From positions 210,211 through 232,703 of the forward strand of contig CDMY01000964.1 in NCBI GenBank assembly GCA_001179505.1: DNA of 22,493 nucleotides, written 5' to 3'. The notes under the pieces are model-generated. The model had not been told where the DNA came from, ran no database searches, and worked only from the letters and a program-made list of their open reading frames with translations. Position numbers and translations under genes: made by a program. This DNA is from Vitrella brassicaformis. Its lineage: Eukaryota; Sar; Vitrellaceae. Position 1 is the stretch's first letter, and the number at the start of each line of letters is the position of its first letter. This document shows, piece after piece, positions 9,601 to 18,634 of the stretch.

Positions 9601-12232
9601 TCAACAGATACCTGCACACAACGGAACACTCGTGGCCATCCGCCTGCCTCCCTCTCTCTGTTTGTGTGTGTGTCCTCACTTACTGTAGGTCTGTCATGAG
9701 CCGCATCGCTGTGCCCTGCCCGTGAGTACGCTCCGGCTGCACTGTCTGACGGATGAATGAATGAATGAATGAATGAGTGAAGGGACAGATAATTAACATA
9801 TATAGCCGGGGAGGGGAGGGAAGGCCAAATGCGCACCGCACACACCGCACCAGCCACTCACAGTTGATTTGGTGTCTGTCATTCGTTGATTGATTGATTG
9901 ACTCGCTCACCTCAGTGCGTTTGTCGATCTCGTAGTGGCTCCTCAGCGCCGTCAACACCGTCCTAATCGATGGATAGATGGGTACATGGACAGATGGATG
10001 GATGAGCCATGAAGCAAACAATCAGTGAGTGTGCAGTGCAGTGCATGTCACTGCGTGAGGTGCCGCCAGCTCACTCACTTGACGAAGCCGTCATGCACCA
10101 GCATTATCGCCTGCAGGCATCCGTCAAGGAGATGGACATGACACGGGTCGCCCTTCGACATGCCATGCTAGACCGTGTGTATGTGTATGTGTATTGTGTG
10201 TGTGTGTGACCAGTTCTGCGACGGTGAACATCTGGACGCTCAGCCCGTGTAGCGATGAGTCAAGGGCGTTGCTCTCTGACGGATGGACGGACGACACACA
10301 CAGACAGACATGCCCACCTCAAGGAATGGTCGGTGGGGCGGTGGATCGCCGTACCGACGAGCTTCCTGTAGTTGTGGGCGAAGATCTTGCAGAAACGCCT
10401 GATGAACAAACCCATGCATTGATTGCATCGATGGATGGATGGCCGACGTCTGTGTGTGGATTTGTGCGCAGGAGAGAGTAATGTGTACCTCTTGAAGTTC
10501 GGTGAGATCATGAGAGCCAAGTAGAAGTTGTGCATCATCTGACGCAGACACACAGACACACCCATCAGAACCACACGATTGCCACCATCCATCCATCGAT
10601 CCATCTGCACGGCAGGCCACCAGGCCCATTGCATTCATCCTGTCTTCTCGCGCACCGCACCCTCTGCTCGTGAGAAGTCAGCGTGTCATGTCTGACGCAC
10701 ACAGACAGCACCATCGAGCACAAAAGCCTTCCTTCTGTGTCGTCCCTCTTTCTGTCCACTCCGCTCACTTGTGTATCCATCTCTGCAGGCGCTCGTCAGT
10801 GAGGGTGCAGCAGATCTGATAACGGAAACCGAAACCTGAAGACACGCACTCACAGACGCATGGATGGATGGATGGCAGCGTAGCTGTTCTGTGTGAGTGT
10901 GTTGCAAGTAGGTAGGTAGCTTACAGACGCCCGAGATGGACTGCAGCCACTCGATGATCTTGCTGAACGCCACCCTCCTCTTGCTGTCCTCCTTGTCGCC
11001 CAGAAATACTAATGCACACACACGCACATATGGACAGGGAGAGAGAGAGGCGGTGTGGGTCCTTCCCTTCCTGCTCACTTGAGTCTGCGTAAGCCACCAG
11101 GTCAGCGATTCTCGACCGAGAAACCTTCCTAATCTGCACACATCCATCCATCCATCCATTCATCCAGCCAGCCAGCCAGCCAGCCATCCAGCCATCCAGA
11201 GAATCAATCAACGATGACAGCTCGTCTGACTCCCATCCACCATTTCTCCGCTCACTCACCTTCGTGGGCACCATTTCCAGTGACCCAGGCCCTGCACCAG
11301 CAAAGCCCCACACTCATGCAGCTTCTTGTCCCCTGCCTGTGTCTGTCGTGTCGGCCCGTGCCCCATCCCTACCTACCGTCCATCTCAGGCGTGATGCCCT
11401 GATGGAAGCGGCAGAAACCACGCGGGTTCCACGACTGACATACAGAGAGAGAGACAGACAGACAGGTGATGTACTCATTAGTGCACTGGTTGACAGCCAA
11501 TGCATTTGTTATCGTGGCTTACGCTTGCATCGCCGCAATCACAGCAGCCGCCATGGGTCATGCTCTGCATACACACACACACGTGGAGTTCGTCCGTGTG
11601 TGCTTGCGAGTCCAGCTGAGCTGCAGGCGGTGCGTACAATTCGCCAATTGTGTCCCTCGTGGTTGCCGTTGAAGAAACCTATCGACGGGCAGGCAATCAC
11701 GACAGTTGCGTGAATCAATCAATCAATCGGCGAGTGCCGTGATAATATATCCAGCCTACATGGTGCGCAGATAGCACACGTCGGGTCCGCCTGGCAGTCA
11801 TAACCTGCCGATGAACACACACACACACAGCCAACACACGGATACATTCTGTGTGTGTGTGTGTGTGTGATCTGGTCTGATGACACACATTTGAAGCAAA
11901 TCTCGTTTTTGCCCCATACGGCCCCGCAGATGCCCGAGTTGCCCTGCGCTGCCTTGAGAGTCCGCTCCACTGCCTTAATCCTCTCCAACGTCTGCTCGCC
12001 GTACAACTCCTGCACACAAAACAACACGTCAGCCCATGAGTCTTAGATCACCGTGTTTGTGGCAGCCATGACTGTCACTCGCCTGCGTGAGTCCCCTGAT
12101 GGCCTCGTCAGCCGTACAGACGTCCCCGTTGAAGAGCAGCTGGACGCTGAGGCCTCCCTCCTCGCCGCCCACCTCGTCCTCGCCGTCCACCCTGCCATCT
12201 GCCGCAGAACTTGCTGAGCCACACGAATTCAT
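1417..12232 (-). CDS. UBR-family N-recognin E3 ubiquitin-protein ligase (UBR1/UBR2/PRT6-like)
   Basis: E3 ligase of the Arg/N-degron pathway: it binds proteins with destabilising basic N-termini and directs their ubiquitylation. About 37 exons give roughly 2,400 residues. The UBR box (residues ~77-145, exons at 12009-11377) keeps the Zn-binding pattern: ICGAVW, CFKCYDCQADPTCAIC, NGNHEGHNW, GGCCDCGD, RGFCRFHQG. Mid-region exons include LSVQMFTVAEL (10271-10211), a UBR-family signature. A RING-H2 is split over 5727-5250 (CCLCREKGT, TTCGHVGHLSC) and about 5120-4414 (GEFPCPMCRALSN). The C-terminal UBR cap has KFCHLPKTY, PALCLLCGC, ECTRHARTCGNG (1887-1793) and YVDRHGETDQHLARG (1716-1579), ending RYIPTAL and a stop in exon 1471-1417. 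Acidic and proline/alanine-rich insertions enlarge it compared with animal homologues. I find no ClpS-like type-2 domain. The start codon at 12230-12232 is the best in-frame ATG, but an upstream exon cannot be excluded. Introns 1 and 34 appear to be GC-AG. Confidence 0.9.
1888..1972 (-). other. Candidate GC-AG intron of the UBR gene (C-terminal cap)
   Basis: The exon ends ...RRFEE with donor GAG|GCAAGA, the usual context of GC donors, and the acceptor CAG precedes GECTRHARTCGNG. Both sides are phase 0. Read-through would shift frame and hit a stop. No GT donor nearby restores the frame between the CLLCGC and ECTRHARTC cap motifs. Confidence 0.6.
5139..5192. repeat. (CA)n-(GA)n compound microsatellite in a UBR intron
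   Basis: Alternating CA from about 5139 passes into GA to about 5191. It lies in the intron that separates the two halves of the RING-H2 domain. On the sense (minus) strand the CT tract forms part of a pyrimidine-rich region upstream of the acceptor. Confidence 0.85.
5761..5792 (+). repeat. (GGGTGT)n hexamer tract with G-quadruplex pattern
   Basis: About five tandem GGGTGT units lie in a UBR intron between the exon ending near 5808 and the one beginning near 5727. Four or more GGG runs separated by TGT fit the G-quadruplex rule. The G-rich strand is the plus strand, which is the template strand of the UBR gene. Confidence 0.8.
6574..6608. repeat. (CA)n microsatellite in a UBR intron
   Basis: A long CA run interrupted once by CG. 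It is read as TG on the sense strand of the UBR gene, upstream of the exon that encodes FDSGMSMEYDYVRDL. Confidence 0.85.
8716..8739 (-). repeat. (GTGA)n tandem repeat at a UBR 5' splice site
   Basis: On the minus strand the exon ending ...DVLT is followed at once by six GTGA units, so the donor consensus GTGAGT is repeated in tandem every 4 bp. Only the first position keeps the exon intact. Confidence 0.75.
9752..9775. repeat. (GAAT)n microsatellite in a UBR intron
   Basis: Tandem GAAT/ATGA units just upstream, in the sense of the minus-strand gene, of the exon encoding TVQPERTHGQGTAMRLM. Confidence 0.8.
10661..10691 (-). other. 31-nt microexon of the UBR gene
   Basis: Joining exon 10835-10769 directly to exon 10538-10489 gives a stop codon. 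A 31-nt exon here, with an AG acceptor before ACATGAC and donor AGG|GTGCGG, restores phase on both sides. It adds about ten residues (HDTLTSHEQR) before MMHNFYLALM. Found by phase bookkeeping only, without transcript support. Confidence 0.6.
11156..11200. repeat. CATC/CCAG tetranucleotide cluster in a UBR intron
   Basis: Tandem CATC units pass into CCAG units and back, just upstream (sense strand) of the acceptor before the exon encoding IRKVSRSRIADLVAYADS. Confidence 0.75.
12010..12082 (-). other. Candidate GC-AG intron 1 of the UBR gene
   Basis: Exon 1 ends ...IRGLTQ with donor CAG|GCGAGT. Exon 2 begins ELYGEQTLE after a CAG acceptor, phase 0 on both sides. GT dinucleotides just downstream are in the wrong phase. 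The only in-phase GT alternative, after NGD within exon 1, has a poor donor context. Confidence 0.5.
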
Positions 12233-12399
12233 CGAACGCCACCTGCGATCTCCAGCTCCACCCCGCAAAGGCCTTCACACGCCATCCTTCCGACGAAACC
12301 TGCGAGCTTGGGAGAGGGATCGCGAGCTTTCTTTCCGATCAGAGCAACACAAGTACCCATCGCAAACCCTGTAGACACTGCACGAGCGACCAGGTTACG
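12233..12399. promoter_or_regulatory. Shared divergent (bidirectional) promoter region
   Basis: The 167 bp between the proposed start codons of the UBR ligase (minus) and the SUMO-RING gene (plus) must hold both 5' UTRs and both core promoters, unless an upstream non-coding exon exists. No TATA box is evident. It is free of the microsatellites that fill the introns, and GCGAGCTT occurs twice (about 12303 and 12323). Confidence 0.5.
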
Positions 12400-15300
12400 A
12401 TGGCGGGTGGCGACGACGGCCAAGCAGAGGAACAGGACCACCTGACCTTGAAGGTGAGGCATCCAGACGTGGACAGAAGGAAGGCCAGGCGTTCACGGTG
12501 TGCAGGTGAAGAGTGTGGATGGCGGACGGGACGACTCCTTTTACAAAATCAGGTATGTTATATAAGAGATCTCTCTCATCGGGGGAGGGCAGAGCCGCGA
12601 GATCTCCCGCGTGTGTCGAATCTCTTTATCCCAGGAGAACGGCTCCCCTTGCGAGGCTCATGGGTGCGTACGAAAAGCAACACGGACTGAACCCGGCCTC
12701 CATCAGGTGTGTATGCTGAAACAAACAGCCCTTCAGTACCCTTCAGCCAGCCGCAATTGAATTGCGGATCGTGTGTGTTTGCGTGATGCTTGCCAGGTAC
12801 CTGTTTGACGGCGAGCACATCCGCTCGGACAGCACCCCCGCTGACATGGGGATGGAGCATGGAGACGTCATTGACGCTTTCGACGCCGTGCCATGGCCCG
12901 CCCGGGGTGGGGTGGGTGCACACACAAACACACGGACCAATAGTGATTGATTGGTGGGCCGGGTGGGTTACAGGCGAAGGGGAGGCACCAGCGGCACCAG
13001 GAAACAAAAAGAGGAACAACAAGAGGGCCAAGGTGAGCGGGCAGCAGCCGTCATCACATCACGCGCCTGCTCATGCACATTCTGTGTGTAGAAACTGTTC
13101 CAGCAGGAGGGCGGCGGCGAGGGGGAGGGGGAGATGGAGGCGATTGTCAAGGACAGCAGAGTGGAGCAGGTCGAGCCAGCGCAGGCAGCAGCTGCGTTCA
13201 AGGCCGCCACAGAGAAGGTCAGTCTCTCACCCTCCTTCTTTTCATCCATTCATCCATCCATGCTTCTGTCTGCCCATGCGTCCATGGTTCATCGCTGTGT
13301 TCCTGCAGATGCGTATTCAGTACGTGTTGAGTCACATAGTGGAGCCTCCTCTGACAGAGAGCAACGAGGACCTGGCTGGGGAGGGCCGCATACCACGCGA
13401 GATGCTTGAGGACTTCTTCTCAAAAATTTTGGAGGCCATCGTCTGCACGGTATGCATGTCATCGATACTGCGGAGGATGGATCGATAGAGATATAGTGTG
13501 TTGTGTGTGTTATGTGGTGTGTGAGCAGGACGAGTACGCAGCCAAGGTGATGGAGTGCGTCTCGTATGAGGTGCCGCCACTGGACAGCGGCCGCCCGCCC
13601 ATCTGGAAGGCGGAGGTGCCATGCGGCAGACAGCTGGTCGGCAAACAGCTTCAGCCCACACTCACGTCCAAATCGGTAGGTTGACATGCCTACACCGACC
13701 CACCCATCCACCCCCCTCTGCATCCGACCCGGGGCAATGTCGTCTGTCTGTTGTCTGCGTCATTCGTAAAGATCCATGTGGAGGTAGAGCGGTGTCCCTT
13801 TGTAGCGCATGGGGAAGTGCCAGTGTACGACAAAGGGGCGGTCAAGCGGGCGCTGGCCGCACTTCTGATGGAGCAACACGATGCCGTCGGTTCGTGAGCA
13901 ACACACACGCCGTGCCCTCTGATGGACTGACTGAGCTAAATGCGTTGTGCTTTGCATCCTTATGGGTACAGTTGAGGCTAGTGACAGCCTGCCGGCTTGT
14001 GCCGAGGTGAGCACCCGTGCCGACCAATGGTATCCAAGAGCTCTCGGTGTCGCGTCGATACGTGTGATCTTCGTCAGGCCCAGCCTTCCGAGCCCAGCAC
14101 ACACGACGATGGCACTGGCGAGTGAGTGCTGTATGCTGTCCCTCAACCTCCTCTTTTGATGTGTGTGTGGTGTGGCCGGCCAGGGAGGCTCGGAGGCTGC
14201 GTGAGGTCAACAAGCAGGTGATGCAGAAACTGCAGCGCGCGTGTGAGGAGAACAAGGTGCTCAAGGATCAGTTGGCCTTTTCAGAGAAACTGTTCCGGTA
14301 AGCAGTGTGTGGGGATGATACACATACATAGTGCGGCCGGCCCATTCACCCATGGATGGTCCGTGTGTAACTGTCTGTTGGAGGTCAGGGATGATCAAGA
14401 CGAGACAGACAGGCTGGCGTAATTACACTGCACCATTCATTCTGTCACATTGATCTACGTCTTGCTCTCATGCTGTCAGAAGGGAGCTCACCAAGCGGTC
14501 TAACGAAATCACCAAGCACAAGAACGAAATCGCCAAGCAGGAGGACAGGTAACGGGTGGATGCACACACAAGACAGACAGACAGACAGACAGGCAGCTGG
14601 CTGTATTCACGGGCGGGCGTGTGTGTATGGTTGCAGGCTGAAGCAGAGTGAGAAGGCCCGCAAGCAGCTCGAGGCGGCCAACCGCGACAAGGACAAAGAC
14701 ATCAAAAGGTAGGGCCTCGAGTGGATGCACGGCGCCCATTGCCTCAACCCCGTTCCCCTTTGGTATGTATGCCGTCTGTCCTGCCCTGTCCTGTCAGCAA
14801 GGAAGAGCACCATCGCCGGCAGCTACACGAAGAGCGCCAACGTAGCGAAACGTATGTCAACAGCCAGGCAGGCAGGCAGGCAGGCAGCATGAGCATGACG
14901 GGCGCTGTTCTTCTTGTTTGGGCCTGCATGGAGATAGCCAAGTCCGAATGGCAGCACCACAAGCCCACAGGCAGGCCGATCGTTGTCTTGTGCATGTCAG
15001 GTTGCGAGACTCTATGGGGCCACTCGAGGCGGAGCTGATTAGCCTGCGAGAGAGTGATAGCGGCCACGTCAAGGAGAAGACATCACTCCAAGAGACTATC
15101 GCCAAGTGCGTATGGGTGTCGGCAATAGCCTCAGGCTCACTCCTGGCTCATGCATGTTGGTGTCAGGCTGGAGGCGAGCAAGCAGTCGCTCGAGACGAAA
15201 CTCACACACCTCCGCAGCCACCAGATAGACAAGTGAGCACCTACCTAGGTACATGGCCATCCATCAATTCATCTTAGCGCACACCTTTTCTCCCTTTGCT

Positions 15301-15860
15301 ATTTCCATCAGTTTGAGGGCGTTGCTGACGTCGTCTGAGACCGAGCAGGAGCTCTCCCACGTCGTCAAGACCCTCAAGGACAAGCAGGCGGCCATGATCG
15401 ACGACGAGCTGCCGCAGGTACACCGCCTCATCAGGGAGGCCGAGAGCCGACTGGAGGCCGCACACAAGAGGGCCATGGAGCAGCGTGAGGCCGACCGCCA
15501 GGCTGCCGTAGAGCTACAGCTGCAGCAGGCGGCACGTGAGGCGCGGGAGACCATCCAGAAGGCCAGGGAGGAGGGGCGGGAGGACGTCCTTAACTGCGCC
15601 ATCTGCAACGATGAGGAGAAACGCATCATGATTAGACCATGCGTAAGCACACAGTACTTACCACATCATGCCCGCACATAAGACGACACGCATACCTGCC
15701 GTCGATCCCTTTCCTCTGTGTGTGTGTGGCGTGGCATCAGGGCCATCTGTGTATGTGCAGAGGGTGCTACAACGACCTTATGGGAAAGCCTCTAGCAGAC
15801 CGCCTCTGCCCCGTGTGTAGACAGAACGTCGGGGGCCACGTCAATGTGTTTTTGCAGTGA
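12400..15860 (+). CDS. SUMO-like domain / coiled-coil / C3HC4 RING finger protein, putative E3 ligase
   Basis: Nineteen exons sum to 1,884 nt with phase kept at each junction, giving 627 residues. Residues ~13-90 form a SUMO/Rad60-like beta-grasp: LTLKVKSVDGG, FYKIRRTAPLARLMGAYEKQ, SIRYLFDGEHIRSDSTPADM and MEHGDVIDAF match SUMO strand by strand. A basic linker (KKRNNKRAK) follows, then an unassigned middle region (~115-300) and a long charged helical region (~318-570; KQVMQKLQRACEENKVLKDQ, heptad-like) predicted as coiled coil. The C-terminal RING has ligands C573, C576, C588, H590, C594, C597, C611 and C614 (CAIC, PCGHLCMCRGC, CPVCR), with the same spacing as IAP/Mindbomb-type RINGs. It probably works as a homodimeric ubiquitin E3 carrying a built-in SUMO mimic. 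The spliced form lacks a Gly-Gly after the SUMO fold. Exons: 12400-12453, 12506-12552, 12635-12706, 12797-12906, 12974-13032, 13092-13217, 13309-13449, 13529-13675, 13772-13889, 13972-14006, 14078-14121, 14184-14297, 14480-14548, 14637-14708, 14798-14851, 15001-15105, 15167-15232, 15312-15642, 15741-15860. Confidence 0.9.
12907..12973 (+). other. Intron 4 of the SUMO-RING gene; retention encodes a Gly-Gly-tailed SUMO-like end
   Basis: The donor is GTGGGG (weak) and the acceptor is ACAG. Spliced, the protein reads ...WPAR-G-EGEAP with one glycine. Unspliced, the frame continues WPARGG then VGAHTNTRTNSD and a TGA at 12948-12950. That would be a 108-residue product with Gly-Gly followed by 12 residues, the layout of a SUMO precursor. 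Confidence 0.5.
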
Positions 15861-16577
15861 GGCAGGCGGGCCATCTAGTACAGTGCCATCGACTGAGGGG
15901 AGGGGTGATGTGCGTCTTGATAGTGAGGGCATGAAGGAGGGATGATGGCTGCCTGGCTGGCCCTCGACGTAAGTAAGTGGCTTCGTGTATATATATGTGT
16001 GTGGACCGGACCTTTTGTTGATCGTGGCGTGGTGTGTTTCTCTCTTGTGCGTGCGTGGATGCCAGCCTGCTGTGTACATAACATACACACGCTGAATGCG
16101 GGGGGGATGGGCGGTGCGGTGCATCGATGCATAGATCAGTGCATGAAAGAGGCGGTGGCTCTTATTTGGTGACTGACTTTATTTACGATGCATATCGATC
16201 TGCGTGTGTGTATGCCTTGCTCCTGTCTGTGAGAACATTCCTTCATTGGCAGCCCAGCCAACAGGGAGGGGACGGAGGAAAATTGACGGTCTTAAGAATA
16301 TCCATCCATGTATTCCTCTCAACACGGATGTTGGTCTCGCGTGGATACATAAATGGGGACACTCATCAAATCGTTCAACCACCCAGCGCACCTCACGTTC
16401 ATCCACGACAAGTGTGTGGATGGGATGGATCGGATGGGGGGATGCATGGGCAGACAGATGGCGAGGACGCACTCGCGCAGGCACATCGTCCAACATCCGC
16501 CCGAAAAATCGGCACTCAGCCACACACGATAAAGCACACAAATACAGACAGCTCTCTGGCTCATGTATATTTCCTCT
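15861..16577. other. Convergent intergenic region with two 3' UTRs
   Basis: No convincing coding exon. It lies between the stop codons of the SUMO-RING gene (plus) and the Kelch gene (minus), so it should hold both 3' UTRs and poly(A) sites. It contains an AT-rich stretch around 15988-16000 (TATATATATG) and scattered CATC/TG-rich runs. Confidence 0.5.
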
Positions 16578-17929
16578 CTACAAGGCCTTCAGGTGCCCGA
16601 CAAAAGTGTCCCCATACGTCTTGACGAAGGCCCACCAGCCGCCATGCACCACCACCTCGGCCATCTCCCCCGCCTCCCTCGGCGGCAGCAAACTCATCGT
16701 GTGCGCGTTGCGGGGCAGCGGGCGGGCATCCGCACCGCCCGCCACACTCACACTCTCCCATCGCCATGGGTCCGTGTCGGTCCGGAGAAGAAAAGCCTCA
16801 TCCAGAGGCTGCAGACCCTCCATCTCGCCTTCCTGACCGGGTCTCTCAGCGCCGCCCCACATGAGCACCCCGTTGTCGACCTTGACCATGGCCGTGGAGC
16901 AGCAGGGCCCTGGCCCCTGGCCCTCTATCTTACTGGTCATGTCGGTCCACTTGTTGTCCTGCAGGTCGATGGTCCACACGTCGTTGAGGAAGCCGCCTCG
17001 CTGCGGGGCGCCGCCGAATATCAGCAGGGTGCGGTCGTCCAAAGCAACCATGCTGTGCAGACCGCGGCTCGCCGGCGGAGAGGCACCACTCGGGGAAGAG
17101 ATCTGTGCGCGAGCAAGATGGAGAGATGGTGTTCAAGAGGATCCGTGTGTGAGTGTGGCCGAATCATGTACCGGCAGCTTTTCGACGGTCTCGTTCTGTG
17201 TGTCGATGACCAGGATGTCGTCAAGAGACCTGACAAGAGATGGCGCATGGTGTAGTGTGCATACCATTGCTGCGGCGCGTGTGTGTTGGTAGGTACCTGT
17301 GTGTGTGTAGGTAGATTTTCTTGCCGATGACGGCGGCCTGAAAGCGCGATATCGGCTGCAGCTGCTCCTGCAAGCCGGGGTGAGACGACCACCTGACGAA
17401 GAGCAAAAGAAAGACAAAGCGTAGGACAGGTGCATGAGTGCGTGTCAGCTCACTCACTTGTATGTGTTGAGATCGAGCGTCCAGACGTCATTCAAGATGG
17501 TGCTGGGACCTGCAACACACACAGGGCGATGCAATGCACGCAGCACTTGCGGTCTCGCCTTCCTTTCTTGTGCAGCCCGACCCTCTGCGCCTGACGGGTT
17601 CCAGCCGCCGATGAGCCACATCTTGTCATCCACTACAACTGACACATACCATACACACACAGAGAAACCATCCATCTGCCCATCAGTGCAGTGCATCCAC
17701 CGCACCGCATCTCCCCCCAACCACTCACTCACCGGTCTGCGCCACGAGTCGCGGCTGCGGCACGTCCCCCTCATAGGCTATCTGCTTCCACTCGTCCTTG
17801 TCGACAGAGTAGAGCCAGCCCTCGTTGGTCACTTCACGCTTCGGCACCTGGCCCATGGGCCCGCGGTCCTCCATTAGCGACTCATCCTCCGTGTACCCGC
17901 CAAACACCAACACGTCATACTCGTGACCT

Positions 17930-17967
<38 letters not shown>

Positions 17968-18127
17968 ACACAGACACAAGGAGAGAGGCTCATCGATGCC
18001 GTGTCATGATGCATTATCTGTGTGTACCTTTGGGCAGAGTGACGGCGCAGTGTCCCGATCTGGGCAGGGTGGGGCTGCTGGTGATGCCTTTCGCCTCCCA
18101 CGTCAGCTCCACAGTCGGGGCTGCCAT
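16578..18127 (-). CDS. Kelch-repeat beta-propeller protein
   Basis: Seven exons (18127-18028, 17927-17733, 17638-17582, 17509-17458, 17392-17297, 17229-17172, 17102-16578) total 1,083 nt with all phases consistent, giving 360 residues that start MAAPTVELTWEAKG. Kelch signatures recur: DVLVFGGYTED, KMWLIGGWN followed by LNDVWTLDLNTYKW, LHSMVALDDRTLLIFGG followed by NDVWTIDLQDNKW, and GVLMWGGAE. This is the glycine-glycine, tyrosine/tryptophan spacing of about six blades, and blade strands are cut by introns. There is no BTB, F-box or kinase domain, no signal peptide and no membrane segment, so it is probably a cytosolic or nuclear protein-interaction scaffold. The substrate cannot be inferred. 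The next start codon on the plus strand (MFS gene) lies 507 bp away, head to head. Confidence 0.9.
17935..17961. repeat. (CA)n microsatellite in Kelch intron 1
   Basis: An uninterrupted CA run, TG on the sense strand, lying just upstream of the acceptor for the exon that starts HEYDVLVFGG. Confidence 0.85.
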
Positions 18128-18634
18128 CGTGCATGGGCGAGAATGACGTGCGTGGCGACGACGCGATGAGAGGAAGGATGAAGTCGCACGAGGGGAGGAG
18201 AGGAAAGACGGCGGCTGAACACACACAGGCACAGAGCACAACCATGCATGTAGAATGCCTGACAGACTGTGGAGATGATTCAGGGTGTGAAAAGCTTACG
18301 TGTTGTCGGTGTGTGGCGCTGACGGCCTTTGCTGCGGGGATGCTGAGGACGAAGATGAGATTTGCGAAGATCATTGCGGCTTGTCCTCGACCAATTGAGC
18401 TCGCAATCGTCCAGGAAGTTGTTTGGCAATGGAGTGAGCAGCCTGACAGCAGGGAAGGAGTCGCCTTTGCTGTGAGCAGCAAGATCTTGCACCCATCCAC
18501 CCCCCTCTTCCATCCACATCAGTCGTGAGCAACAAAGAGGCAGAACAGGCTTCGGGCAGCGTCACAGTTCCCTGTTATGGTGCGTGTATGTGTGTGCACA
18601 TCGTCAGTCAGTCAGGCAAGAGAGAGAGTCCAGG
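18128..18634. promoter_or_regulatory. Divergent intergenic region between the Kelch and MFS genes
   Basis: The 507 bp between two start codons should contain both promoters. I see no microsatellite, TATA box or supported exon. An upstream non-coding or short coding exon for the MFS gene is possible but not supported. Confidence 0.4.

Noticed and set aside
12233-12300. Alternative UBR N-terminus starting MACEGLCGVELEIAG (ATG near 12283, minus strand)
   Set aside because: It would need an extra unsupported splice to reach exon 2 in frame. Exon 12232-12083 joins directly in phase. It remains a minor alternative.
12797-12980. A Gly-Gly SUMO processing site in the spliced SUMO-RING protein
   Set aside because: Phase bookkeeping shows only one glycine across the exon 4/5 junction (G|GC). 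The Gly-Gly exists only if intron 4 is retained, and is reported that way.
17935-17970. CRISPR-like or other organised repeat array
   Set aside because: The repeats here and elsewhere are simple dinucleotide or tetranucleotide runs without spacers, in a clearly eukaryotic sequence.
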